A DNA stretch of 64,000 bases from Artocarpus heterophyllus (taxonomy: Eukaryota > Streptophyta > Magnoliopsida > Rosales > Moraceae). The DNA lies in NCBI GenBank assembly GCA_025403435.1, contig CM046333.1, forward strand, positions 12,115,770 to 12,179,769, read 5' to 3'. Made by a program: the position numbers and the translations under genes. The notes beneath the pieces are model-generated. The model saw only the letters and a list, made by a program, of their open reading frames with translations, was not told where the DNA came from and did not search any database. Shown piece after piece: positions 45,051 through 55,060 of the stretch; the stretch's first letter is position 1; each line of letters begins with the position of its first letter.

Positions 45051-46570
45051 CATAAGGGGCAAGGGGTATTGTTGAAGTTTGGACATCTCTGGGTAGGTTA
45101 GCAGGTGGATGGGGAAGCCTCCTAGGTGGTTCTAGAAGATTTACAACAAGTAATATCTGACCGAGCTTCCATGTTTCAATTACCCGCCAAATTACCACCC
45201 ATTCGTGGGAAATAGCATGCTATACTACTCAAGGAAGTGTCTCGTCGATTAACGTCCGTCCAAATAGGTATCCTCAGTTCCAAAAAGTAGAGATTGAGAA
45301 GTTGGTGGGCGAAATGTTGGCAGTAGGGATCATTCAACCTAGTGTGATCCCTTTCTTGAGCCCAATTCTTTTAGTTAAAAAACAAGATGGCTATTGGTGT
45401 TTCTGCGTAGACTACTGTGCCCTTAATAGGGAAACGGTGCCAGATAGATTTCCCATACCAATGATCGACGAATTGCTTAATGAGTTGCACAGTGCAACTG
45501 TTTTTTCCAAGATAGACCTTAAGTCAGGATACTATCAATCCGAGTTAGACCGAAAGACGTACCCAAGATGGCATTTTGGACTCATGATGGGCATTACAAA
45601 TTTTTAGTGATGCCCTTCGGCCTCACTAATGCACTGGCGACTTTCCAATCACTAATGAAGGAGGTTTTTTACCCTTACCTTCGAAAATTTATGCTAGTGT
45701 TCTTTGATGATATACTCATTTATAGTCGAACCTGGGAGGAGCATTTGAAACATTTGGATGTGGTGTTGTGGGAATTGCAGAAACATGAGTTGTATGCGAA
45801 TAAAAAAATGCAGTTTTGGACAAACTAGTATTGAGTATTTAGGGCATGTCATTTCTCGACATGGGATGGCTGTAGACAATTCAAAGATAGAAGTGATGCT
45901 GAATTGGCCCGTTCCTACTTCTCTAAAAGAGCTACAGGGATTCTTGGGACTTACCGGCTATTACCGCAAATTTGTTGCTAACTACGGGATGATTGTCATG
46001 CCCTTGATCAACTTACTCAAGAAGGATAGCTTCAACTGGAATGATGAAGTAGTTCAAGCTTTTAATTAGCTCAAGAAAAAAATGGTGGAAGTACCTGTGC
46101 TGGCACTACAAGATTTCACTAAGACATTCGTGGTGGAAACAGATGCTTTGGGAGTTGGTATTGGGGCTATGCTAATGCATGAGCAACGCCCCGTTGCATA
46201 TTTCAGTTAGGCACTTTCACCCCAAAATCGCCTTAAATCCGTTTATGAACGGGAGCTGATGGCGATTGTCTTGGCGGTTCAAAAGTGGCACCTTACCTTG
46301 TTGGTTGACATTTTCTTATTTGAACTGATTAGTGAAGCCCGAAGTTTCTTCTTAAGCAGCGACTGATCAGTGAAAATCACGAAAAGTGGCTAACCAAGCT
46401 TCTAGGATTTGACTTTGAGATACAATACAAGCTGTGGTTAGAGAATAAGGTTGCGGATGCATTGTCACGACTACCTATAGCAGCAATTTTAGGAGTGTTG
46501 ACAGCCCCCATGGTTCTTAACATGGAAGAGATAGCACAACAGGTGGAGTTGGATGATCGTCTAGCTCGCA
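45051..46570 (+). pseudogene. Chromovirus reverse transcriptase and RNase H
   Basis: RT blocks: GIIQPSVIPFLSPILLVKKQ DG, YCALNRETVPDRFPIPMIDE, FSKIDLKSGYYQ, VMPFGLTNALATFQSLM, then VFFDDILIYSRTWEEHLKHL (catalytic FDDI) and YLGHVISRHGMAVDNSKIEV. RNase [42 protein letters not shown], then KLLGFDFEIQYKLW and NKVADALSR (in several frames). Frame changes near 45590 and 45800 and stops at 46066 and 46208 show it is dead. Confidence 0.92.
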
Positions 46571-47470
46571 TTAAGGCTGACCTATAGAAAGGACAGCAAG
46601 TACACCTGGGGTTTACCTTGGAACATGGGCGTTTTATGCATGAGGGTCGATTGGTAGTGCTGAAGGATTCACCTATGGTGGCTGAGTTGCTTGGAGTGTA
46701 CCATGATAGTGTGGTGGGAGGCCATTCTGGTGTGCTGACGACTTACCAATGATTGGAGGCTGAATGGTTTTGGTTTGAAATGAAGTCGGATGTGATGACC
46801 TATGTTGCAAAGTGTGACATGTGCCAGAGAAACAAGTATATGGCCCTGGCCCCTGGGGGTTTGTTACAACCTCTGTCTCTACCAGAACGGCTTTGGGAGG
46901 ATTTATCAATGGATTTTGTTGAGAGGCTGCCTAAGTCAGAGGGGTTCAGCGTTATCTTCGTTGTTGCAGACCAGCTCAGCAAATATGCACATTTCATTCC
47001 TTTACGGCGTCCATTTTAGGCCACAACTATGGCTGCAGTTTCTGTACGGGAGGTAGTGCATCTACCTGGGATTCCCGAACCATAGTGTCTGACCGAGATA
47101 TGGTATTCTTAAGTATGTTTTGGATGGAACTATTGAAACAGATTGGCACAACCCTTACGCGTGGCACAACTTATCACTCGCACTCCGATGGGCAAACGAA
47201 AGTTGTTAACCGATGCCTAGAAACTTATTTACGATGTTATGGCTCTGATGCACCAAGTAGGTAGGTTAACTGGCTACCTTGAGCAAAGTTTTGGTACAAC
47301 ACGTCTTTTTATACGGCGACCAAGACTAGCCCATTTCGGGTCTTATATGGGCGAGATCCCCCTCTGTTGGTACGCTATGATCTTGGAGCTTCACCAATTG
47401 CCTCTGTTGATCAAGAATTGCTTGAGAGGGATGCGATGTTGGACGTCCTTAAATAGCATTTAGTTCGGGC
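46571..47470 (+). pseudogene. Chromovirus integrase
   Basis: Zinc-binding region: H(x)HDS..GGHSG, then YVAKCDMCQRNK with CxxC. Core: LSMDFVERLPKSEGFSVIFV (first Asp), VADQLSKYAHFIPL, then VSDRDMVFLSMFW (second Asp) and TTYHSHSDGQTKVVNRCLE (Glu region), followed by WYNTSFYTATKT-type and ELLERDAML-type blocks in shifted frames. Stops at 46750 and 47017 and frame changes near 47060 and 47220 disrupt it. Confidence 0.9.
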
Positions 47471-47969
47471 ACAACAAAAGATGAAGGCTGTAGCAGATGG
47501 TAAGAGACGTGATGTTGAATTCTCTGTTGGTGACCTGGTATATTTGAAGTTGCGACCCTATCGTCAAGCTCTCTGGCGCGTCGTCGGAACTAGAAATTGG
47601 CTCCATGATATTACGATCCATTTGAAGTGGCGGCACGAGTTGGCCCTATAGCTTACCGTTTGCAGCTTCCACCTACTGCTGCAATCCACCTGGTGTTCCA
47701 TGTGTCTCAGCTGCGAGCTGCAGTTGGCAGTACAAAATCGGTGGAAGACTTGTCAGTTCAGGTCACTTCCGATTTGTAGTTACTATCTTCTCTAGCAGCA
47801 CTACGCGGAGTTCGTCAATCTGTTCGCGGAGATAGGTCAGAGATGGAGGTCCTAATTCACTGGGACTAACTTCCGAATCATGATGATTCATAGGAGTCTT
47901 ATGATTTGATTGCTGAACATTTCCCTGACTTCCACCTTCAGGACAAGGTGCGTCTTTGGACGGGGGTAC
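47471..47969 (+). pseudogene. Chromovirus chromodomain region
   Basis: After [20 protein letters not shown] and KYYDPFEV-type integrase tail blocks comes [20 protein letters not shown] then SQLRAAVG, the hinge before chromodomains. The domain itself reads ALRGVRQSVRG, MEVLIHWD, LPNHDDS, SYDLIAEHFPDFHLQDKV, with stops where Trp or Gly is expected. It resembles the group of chromodomains that lack the first aromatic residue. It ends at the polypurine tract. Confidence 0.8.
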
Positions 47970-48512
47970 TGATGGAGCTGAGGGAGTTACTAGACCTCCA
48001 ATCAGAGTCACATATGTGAGGAGGAGGCAAAGGAAGAATTCAAAAGTAAAGATTACCTCACAAAACTTGATTACAGAGGAGGTGGAGCCAATTGCTGCAA
48101 AGGGGATTCCCGAGGATGCTGACATGGAGGGTGCAGATGCTGTGCTGCAGTAGGGGGTGCCAAGGAAGTTGGATCACATTGGGAATATGGCTTCCGAAGA
48201 TTGTGGGACGTCTCGTGACGAAAAGAAATAGAGAGAAAGGGGGTTAGTTTGTTGGCCTGGGAAAAAGAGCAAAACTGTTAGGAATTAAAGAAAGTAGAAA
48301 GGGCAGATAAGTGTATTCAAGTGTGATTCTTAGCTAGGAGAGCAGAAGGCCTCTCAGATACCTTCCTGTCCAAGCTATATTTTCTGCATTGTACTGGTCA
48401 ATATATAGCAAATTGAATAAAAATCAGATTGTGCTCATTGTCTAGTCTTTTTCTTTTGATAAACAAACCTCATTTATGTCATATTTGGGTTGAAATTTGG
48501 CTGGTCCTATCA
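47970..48512 (+). repeat. 3' LTR of chromovirus
   Basis: Partner of 31144-31706, about 92-94% identical by eye. The pol frame stays open into it (to about 48153), so the C-terminus of the polyprotein is encoded in the LTR. Confidence 0.93.
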
Positions 48513-48517
48513 CTATT

Positions 48518-49026
48518 CCAAGTTTCTAATACCCTTTTTCCTTGACCAAAAAAAAAAAAAAAACCCTTTGGGACGAAATATGTGCCAGTGATTTTTTTAT
48601 CTTCAATAAAACTACAATTCAGTAGTTATTCGATACATTGGAGTTTTATCATTATAATCTGTGTATAATATTCTGCATCAAGGATGAACTTCCAATTAAG
48701 AATAAAATTTGACAATTTCATGGTATTCTTATACGTATTCATCCAAATTGTTTTGTACTTCCTCATAAATCCCAGTGTCAAGTGATGATAATTTCGAGTT
48801 TTATGCTATTTCTGTATGTTGTTTCTATAGCTCTTTGTTTGCATAGTATTACTGTCATATCCTTTTAACTTTCCATGGTTTTTGTTGCGTCATTCGGACT
48901 TAATTAAGTTGTCTTCTTGCTTTTCTTTCTTTTTTTTTTGTGTCAGATTGTTTTTTTGAGAATGGTTGTCTCGGAGTGATCACCTTCTAAATCTAACGTC
49001 TGTTGATTTCCTTTGCCAAAGTACAG
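48518..49026. other. Right end of PUS3 intron 8
   Basis: Ordinary intron DNA with A17 near 48550 and T-runs, ending in GTACAG. No feature. Confidence 0.6.
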
Positions 49027-49331
49027 GTTTAGCTGTTTGAGCAGGGAGTACAAATATTTCTTTTGGGAAGATAATCTAAGTCAGTCTCTTGGTATATCTT
49101 TTTTTTCACTTTTGGTTTATAACAATAAATGATCCCTTTTCTATATTGCTCAATTTTAGATTGTCAGTAGATGCAATGTTTCTGGTTCATGTTTCTCCAG
49201 GAAATGGAGAGCGCTGGTAAGAAATTTATAGGCGAACATGACTTCCAGAACTTCTGTATGATGGATGCATTAAATGTGCACAACTATCGGCGTTGTGTCA
49301 CGTCATTTGCAATTTCTCCAACTGATGTGAG
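49027..49331 (+). CDS. PUS3: PUS3 exons 9-10
   Basis: Exon 9 (49027-49091) reads FSCLSREYKYFFWEDNLSQS, in frame with exon 8. Exon 10 (49201-49331) reads EMESAGKKFIGEHDFQNFC, MMDALNVHNYRR and TSFAISPTDV, with donor GTTGAG. The block F-GEHDF-NFC is a PUS3 signature involved in the active-site cleft. Exon 9 leaves phase 1 while exon 10 needs phase 0, and no canonical site nearby repairs this except a donor about 27 bp downstream (GTTTAT) that would add nine residues (GISFFSLL-like). Either an unusual splice or a one-base loss is present. In exon 10 KMD has become MMD and AN has become LN. Confidence 0.85.
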
Positions 49332-50137
49332 GTTGAGATTGGTAGACATATATTCCGAACCGCTCGTCAAAATTTACTCGCTGATCTGTTCTTGTCCTGA
49401 TTGAAATCAGTTTATATCATGGCTGTTAAACCTAATATTTATTTTTTGATTTATAATACTCACTTGAATTTTTTTATAGTTACATATAAACTTGTTACGC
49501 CTTGTTTAAATAGTGGCGCGATGACGTTTGTAGCAAATATTATGAATTGAGCTTCCAAGAGGAAACGTGTTTTTTTCCCCCTTATTAAAGTTGTGATGTT
49601 TGTGTTATTGGTGGCTTAGTTATAGAAATCCTTTATAAATAAATAAATATATCCTTCAAATCCTTAGACATAGAAACCGAAAGAGAAGTTAGAACAATAT
49701 CAATAGCAAATGTCTGAGCTTGTATAATGGTAGTTTATAAATTATGTTAAATCTACGAGTGAGTTTAGTGAGTGACAGAGTGAGGAAGGGACGGTGGGAG
49801 GAAGCAAAACACATGGTGGGTGCAAAATCTATAGTGCATTTTCCAATCACGTAAGTTACACCTTTTGGAATTAAACTTCTTCTATCTTCCCTTTTGGGAA
49901 GCGAGAAAGCACCTTCTGGTATATGTTGATTTCCCTATTGACATTTTCATTCTCAAACCTATTTTTCAGAGAATTTTTATCCCTTTGTTGTTATGTTCTT
50001 ACTTATGAAAATTGCTTTGCACATTTTTGTCTTGATATCTCGACGAACTTCATTTTTCTCCAAGGACAAGAAAAATTTGATCTCTTTCCTGGATACAAAT
50101 TTTTCGTATTGCTTGTAAGTTCTCCAACCACTTTCAG
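49332..50137. other. PUS3 intron 10
   Basis: 0.8 kb of AT-rich DNA ending CTTTCAG. Part of a 106-codon ORF (49923-50243) covers the intron end and exon 11 in one frame. No mobile element ends are seen. Confidence 0.6.
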
Positions 50138-51021
50138 GTTTAAAGAAAACCAACTTTGCGAATCAAAAGCAAGGCAATGCGTTCTTGTGGCATCAGGTCC
50201 GGTGCATGGTTGCTGTACCATTCATGATTGGCCAAGGATTTGAATCTCCTGATGTGAGCAGCACTTGTCCTCTTAATTGTTTGGTGATTAAAAGTTTGTG
50301 AACTTAGCTTACGCAAGCAGCTGACATGAACTCTGATGTAACATTTCAGTGTGTCCCATCAATATCATGCCAACATGTGATAATCTGAGATGACATCCGA
50401 TGCGTGCCTAGTGTCCGATTACGACTTTAGCGTTGATTTTTTCCACTTAAAATGTCGCATCTTTCTACATATAATCCTATCAAAGTCTAGTTTAGGTACC
50501 CATTGACTTTCAGTCAATGTTCTAATCATGCATTAACTTTCAATTTCTTGAAAACTAATACAGAATTTGGAAGTTCTCTTACCCTGACATCTTGTTGGTC
50601 GGCTAGACTTTGGCCGTTTGAAAACCAAGATGGTGATATTGAATTTTTCTGATTTTCTCAACACAGTTTAGGCAACAATTTGATACGCCTCTACCGTTGA
50701 CTGTGCATGCTTCCATATCATGTGATCTCTTAAGATACAGTCTCTTCCTATGGTATGTTTGCATGGTTCCAGGCTTCAGCATTCGTGTCTTATGATTCTT
50801 TGGCTAGCCATGGAAGGCAGCCTCTTCATTTTGAACTTTTCTTTCCAAAAACAATGTTGTGATGGAAGTAACTCTTGTTAAATGCATAAATTCATAGGTA
50901 ATAGATGCGCTACTGGATACTGACAGGATCACAAGGAAACCCCAGTACACCATGGCTCAAGAGATTCCGTTGGTTCTTCGTTCCTGTGAATTTGAAAATC
51001 TAAATTTCAATTGTTCGTTAG
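50138..51021 (+). CDS. PUS3: PUS3 exons 11-12
   Basis: Exon 11 (50138-50253) starts in frame as RFKENQLCE, then shifts by one base near 50160 and continues as QGNAFLWHQVRCMVAVPFM, then IGQGFESPD. GSAFLWHQVRCMV with the RNA-binding and active-site residues is one of the most conserved PUS3 blocks. Exon 12 (50898-51021) reads VIDALLDTDRITRKPQYTMA, QEIPLVLRSCEFENLNFNCS. Splice sites CAG/GTGAGC and TAG/GTATGA are canonical and phases agree after the frameshift. Intron 11 (50254-50897) holds nothing recognisable. Confidence 0.9.
50254..50897. other. PUS3 intron 11
   Basis: AT-rich intron DNA ending TTCATAG. No feature recognised. Confidence 0.6.
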
Positions 51022-51278
51022 GTATGAAAGCAAAAGTTATTGCCTTATGTGTCTAATTTATTACAACTTCGCAAAGTTCAATGAACGGCGACACTTAATT
51101 GTTGTGCATCTGAACCAATAACATTCATCTATCAGAAGTTTTTTTCTCCCTCAAGTTCAGTTCATATTTGTTTTTAGCTTTCTTTCTAATAACCTTCAGA
51201 TTTTAGTTGTATGCTTCCAAATTTAAAATTGTAACTTGCTTCTCTAACGTTAAATCTTTAAATTGCTTACCCTCCTAG

Positions 51279-51445
51279 ATGCTGGAGAAGCTCTGCACGA
51301 ACACTTGACGACACAGTGCCAACTTACCATCTCCAAGCTGCCATCTTCCAAAAAGCTCTACTTGCCCGTTTGCCCATATCAAGAGGTGCTAAAAAGCAAA
51401 GCACTTATCCTAGAATTCTTATTAGACCTAGTAAAATTTTATTTT
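51279..51445 (+). CDS. PUS3: PUS3 exon 13, truncated by a Gypsy LTR
   Basis: Starts in frame after TAG as DAGEALHEHLTTQ, then a frame change near 51315 leads to TYHLQAAIFQKALLARLPIS, RGAKKQSTYPRILIRPS. The L-AAIF-EAL and TY-PLL-RP blocks are normal near the C-terminus of plant PUS3. After RPS the sequence changes abruptly into GC-richer LTR DNA, so the usual last 20-40 residues and the 3' UTR are missing here. They could lie right of the Gypsy elements, outside the window. Confidence 0.8.
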
Positions 51446-51449
51446 GTCT

Positions 51450-52105
51450 TTCTATTTGTCGGGGTGAGCTTAGTGCCTCCGCCGGGGAACCTATTCCGGA
51501 AGGTCGGCCAATATGCTCAATAGAATTAGCTGGCAGTGCACAACGAACCCCTTTGAGCTGGACTTGTCTATCCAAGGTGCTTTACAGGGCCCTCCGGGCC
51601 GCGTCATTAGCGATCGCCTCCTCGGGTCAGACACCAGCTCGGGTTGGATTGTTATAACCTACAAACAAGCTGCCACTCGCTACAAGGAGCTAACAGATGG
51701 GTATCTTCCCACCGTCGGATGGAGACTAATCCACCGACAGGGACCATGACACTTGTCTCCTGTCTTTTGACAGGCCTTGATGTGACACACTAGTTGTGGG
51801 CAAAACCAATCTAACACTCAGTTCGAGTGGCAATCTATACATAGAGCGCATTTACTGTAGCTCAGGCAGGCGTGCTCCTTTCCAACCAACTAGCTTCCGT
51901 TCTCTGCCAAGCAGCACCTGCCTTGAGTGTCGGAGAGCCCTTGTCCGATAACTCATCGGTGTTCCCCCTTTACCTCCAAGGCGTCCCTCCTCTTGTTGCA
52001 GGTACATCGGAGCAGACAGTGTCGAGCAGGAAAAAGCCGCCAGACCACTGTGCATAGCCGCACGTGGTGTTGATTCGTCGTAACTTACTAGTAAGGATCA
52101 ACATT
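51450..52105 (+). repeat. 5' LTR of Tat-like element
   Basis: Ends by position just before the primer-binding site (GGATCAACA). The start is judged from where PUS3 similarity stops; TGTCGGGGTGAGC near 51457 is a likely terminus. Short ORFs on both strands in this GC-rich LTR are not genes. Confidence 0.6.
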
Positions 52106-52125
52106 TTGGCACTAGAAAGAGGGCC
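52106..52125 (+). promoter_or_regulatory. Primer-binding site of Tat-like element
   Basis: TTTTGGCACTAGAAAGAGGG: diverged form of the TTGGCGCC-type site. Confidence 0.6.
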
Positions 52126-52176
52126 CCTATGCTTTCACTTTAAATCATCAGCCACAACTCACCTTATGACCTAAGC

Positions 52177-53540
52177 ATGGTGACAAGGGGTAATACCCAG
52201 GATGAGGGTGACCAACAAGAGGGGTTGGGTGAAGCTCGAAACCGAAACCAAAACCTGGTTAGACCTAGAGGCCGTCCCCGAGCTATAAGGTCCCAGTCTA
52301 GGGGTCAGGGTAGCGTCGCAAGAGCTGAACAAGTGAATGACTTGATCGCTCAAGACCCAATCTGAAAACTCACCAATGCTGTTCGGATACTCACACAACA
52401 ACCCGCGCAGCAATCAATGTAACGTCAACAGGGTCTTGCCCTCCTTCCCCCGGCCCAAGATGACCAGGCCGGAGTTCAAGCAGGACAAGGTCTAGAAGAA
52501 ACAAATGAATCCAATTCCGAGCACTCGAGACAATGGACAAAAGGAGTCTCAGCGAACAATAGGCTTGTCTGAGAAAGCCAACTTGGCCTTCAAGGAGGCC
52601 GAGGACAATCACCGCAAGGATCCCAAGCGTTGGTTTTTGATCACCTTGGATGCCAAGGAGATGTTAGGCAGGACTAGCAACCCAGGATTGGCGACAAGGT
52701 AGAGGATGGTGCCCTGTATAGGGTGGAACTACCCAAAGATATCAACTGCTACCAATTCTAGTAGCTACAGTGCCAAATTGACTAGATCCGCAACAACAGA
52801 TTTGGGCTCGATGAAGGTGGTGTGCTAGACCCGCCGTTCACGATGCCATTATGTAGGCCCCAATGTCGCTGAAATTCAAGGTCCTGTAAATTAAAGCCTA
52901 CGATGGGGATGACCGACGTAAACGAGCACGTGGAGCTCTACCGAGGTCATATGCTTTTGCAAAATACCAGTGATGCAGCCATGTACAAAGCCTTTTTCCT
53001 GACATTGACTGGCCCTACTTGGCAATGGTTTAGGCGCATTGAGCCGGGCACCATTACCTCTTCCGCTAGTTGTTCGATGCCTTTTCCTTGGCGTTTTCTA
53101 CGACAAAGATGAGGAGAAAAGAAATAACCCACCTTCACGCTGTCAAGCAAGGGGATGGGAGTGTGAAGGATTATATAAACTGATTTACCCTCGCTACACT
53201 AGAGGACAGGCACGTCGAAGAGGAGACCCTAAAGCACGCCTTCGTGGGGGGCCTTCGAGATAAAAAACTGACTTGGTCGCTTGCCTTTGAGCAAACGAAC
53301 ACTTTTGCTCATATGCTTGGCTACGCGCAAAGGTATGCCGACGCAGCTTAGTACATGAAAAGTCGTCTAAAAGAAGGTAGTGGCAACGACAACAAGAAGG
53401 AGAAGAAGCAGAGATCGACACCTGAGCAGCCGAGCACCCAGCAAAACAAGAAGCAGAAGAAGGAAAAGAAGACCGAGAAGACAAAGGTGCCAATCAGGAA
53501 GTTCCAAAGCTACACGGCCCTAGTCACCAACAATGAGTAG
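52177..53540 (+). pseudogene. Tat-like gag relic
   Basis: Starts at an ATG at 52177 with an Arg/Gln-rich N-terminus (MVTRGNTQDEGDQQEGLGEA). The gag core is at 52900-53280: HVELYRGHMLLQNTSDAAM, YKAFFLTLTGPTWQWFRRIE, then LGRFLRQ-type and SVKDYI--F-type blocks in other frames. A lysine/glutamine-rich tail (NDNKKEKKQRSTPEQPSTQQ) ends at 53540. Several stops. The zinc knuckle and protease expected next are absent. Confidence 0.8.
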
Positions 53541-54420
53541 ACGAGGTAACGCTTCCCGTCGAGTAGGCGCCAAATATGCTATCTGACCTAGATCCCTGAC
53601 TTCCTGATGAAGAGGTGAGAGGTACATTAGTGGAGGATTTAGTGCCGTATAATTTGGACCCTGAATATCCCAACCAGATGATCCAACTTGGTTCTCAACT
53701 GAAACTGAGATCTGGGCTGAATTAGAGAAGTTCCTAACGAAATATCAGGATGTATTTGTGTGGTCCCACGACGATGCCACCCCAGCGTAATCTGCCACCG
53801 CCTCAACATTCGACCTGACTACAAGCCGGTCATCTAAAAACATAGAGCTTTCAACCTAGAGAGGTATGTCGCCATCAATGATAAAGCACAGAAGCTTCTA
53901 AAGGTCAGGTTTATCTGAGAAGTCACATATCTAGAGTGGTTGGCGAACGTGACGGGTCTTCATCGACTACGCTGACCTCAACAAGGCCTGCCCCAAGGAC
54001 TACTTTCCACTTCCTCAGATAGACCAACTTATGGACACGACAGTCAGACATGAGCTGCTGAGCTTCATGGACGCCTACTCTGGCTTTATCCAAATCAGGA
54101 TGGCCGAGGAAGACCAGATCAAGGCTGCCTTTACCACCAACCAAAGGCTCTTCTACTATGTTGTTATGCTCTTTGGACTGAAGAATACTGGAGCGACCTA
54201 CCAGTGCTTGTGAACAAGATCTTTGCTCGGCTGATCAGTAAGACCATGGAGGTATATGTCGATGACATGCTCATCAAGTCCATCCAAGCAACAGACCACA
54301 ACACTGACCTCCGAGCAAGCTTTGACATTCTTCAGGAGTACAAGATGAAACTCAAACCAGCCAAGTACGTGTTCGAGGTTAGCTCGAGCAAGTTCCTCGG
54401 GTTTATGGTCAACTAGAGAG
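53541..54420 (+). pseudogene. Tat-like reverse transcriptase relic
   Basis: DLVPYNLDPEYPNQMIQLGS and LEKFLTKYQDVFVWSHDD-type blocks lead into VFIDYADLNKACPKDYFPLP, QIDQLMDTTVRHELLSFMDA, YSGFIQIRMAEEDQIKAAFT, FYYVVMLFGLKNTGATYQCL and MEVYVDDMLIKSIQATDH (catalytic YVDD). KPAKYVFEVSSSKFLGFMV closes the domain. NKACPKD and YVDDML(V/I)KS are characteristic of the Tat group. Frame breaks at about 53940 and 54213. Confidence 0.9.
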
Positions 54421-55060
54421 AAATCGAGGTCGACCTAGCCAAGGCCCAAGTGGTGCTTGACATGCACTCACCCCGCATTGTCAAGGAAGTACACAAGCTG
54501 ACCGGCATGATAGCAGCCCTATCCAGATTCATTTCCTAGTCTACCGATAAGTGTCGTCCATTTGTTCAAGCACTTAAGGAGAGGTTTGAGTGGAGCAAGG
54601 AATGTGAAGAAGCTTTTCAAAACCTCAAGAGGTATTTAGCTATACCCCCACTCCTATCCAAACCTTTACCAAGTGAGATACTTATGCCTACCTAACCATG
54701 TCAGAAAAAGCTATAAGAGCGATTCTTGTCCGAGAAGACAGAGTCCAGAAGCCCATCCACTACACCAGCCGTGCATTCCAAGGTGTCGAGGAGAGGTGCT
54801 ATCCGCTTGAAAAACTCGCGTGTGCCCTCTTCACCTTTGGTTGGAAGCTTTGGCTGTATTTCTAAGGTCATATAATCCAAGTCCCTAGCAAATATCCCTT
54901 GCGGCAAGTCCTTCAAAGCCTAGAGATATCTAAGTGGATTGCCAAGTAATTTGTGGAGCTCAGGCAATACGACATTCATTTTGTTCCAAGAACAGCCATA
55001 AAGGCCCAAGCCTTGGCTGACTTTATTACCAAATTCATTGACGTTGTGTAGACCACTTCC
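54421..55060 (+). pseudogene. Tat-like RT connection and first RNase H
   Basis: KEVHKLTGMIAALSRFIS-like block with a stop, then FVQALKERFEWSKECEEAFQ, AYLTMSEKAIRAILVREDRV, QKPIHYTSRAFQGVEERCYP, LEKLACALFTF, and YDIHFVPRTAIKAQALADFI. This is the standard RT-linked RNase H. Four stops. Confidence 0.85.

Larger units (their letters stand above)
31144..48512 (+). mobile_element. Ty3/gypsy chromovirus with CTATT duplication, split by a nested element
   Basis: LTRs 31144-31706 (563 bp) and 47970-48512 (543 bp) start TGATGGAGCTGAGG and end GGTCCTATCA. CTATT flanks both (31139-31143 and 48513-48517), a perfect 5-bp duplication. The primer-binding site TGGTATCAAAGCTG follows the 5' LTR and the polypurine tract ACGGGGGTAC precedes the 3' LTR. 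Domain order is gag, zinc knuckle, protease, RT, RNase H, integrase, chromodomain, so it is a chromovirus. The gag is interrupted at 32745 by an 11.7-kb element. Stops and frameshifts occur in every domain. Without the insert the element is about 5.7 kb. It lies in the same orientation as PUS3 in intron 8. Confidence 0.95.
21511..51445 (+). pseudogene. PUS3: tRNA pseudouridine(38/39) synthase, PUS3/DEG1 type, probably decaying
   Basis: Exons placed by splice sites and phase: 21511-21564, 21680-21724, 21896-21974, 22275-22347, 23471-23515, 27771-27881, 28638-28725, 30521-30617, 49027-49091, 49201-49331, 50138-50253, 50898-51021, 51279 to about 51445. TruA-fold enzymes of this group convert uridine 38/39 of tRNAs to pseudouridine. 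The key motif CGRTDKGVS with the catalytic Asp is intact in exon 6. Breaks: frameshifts in exons 11 (near 50160) and 13 (near 51315), an unsolved phase mismatch between exons 9 and 10, and loss of the C-terminus where a Gypsy LTR begins. Most motifs are well kept, so decay is recent, or some breaks are sequence errors. About 30 kb long, mostly transposons in introns 5, 7 and 8. Confidence 0.85.

Noticed and set aside
44450..45198. Minus-strand ORFs of 81-91 codons opposite the chromovirus protease
   Set aside because: Antisense of a clear protease frame; no motif.
45694..47056. Several ORFs over 60 codons on the minus strand and in second plus frames
   Set aside because: Shadows of the chromovirus RT and integrase; the real frame carries the conserved motifs.
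21511..51445. PUS3 as a processed (retroposed) pseudogene because of nearby A runs
   Set aside because: It has at least 12 introns with conserved phases; the A17 run at 21984 lies inside an intron.
51316..51749. Long plus-strand ORFs after PUS3 exon 13 as a new host gene
   Set aside because: They run from the frameshifted exon into GC-rich LTR DNA and have no family motif beyond the PUS3 part.
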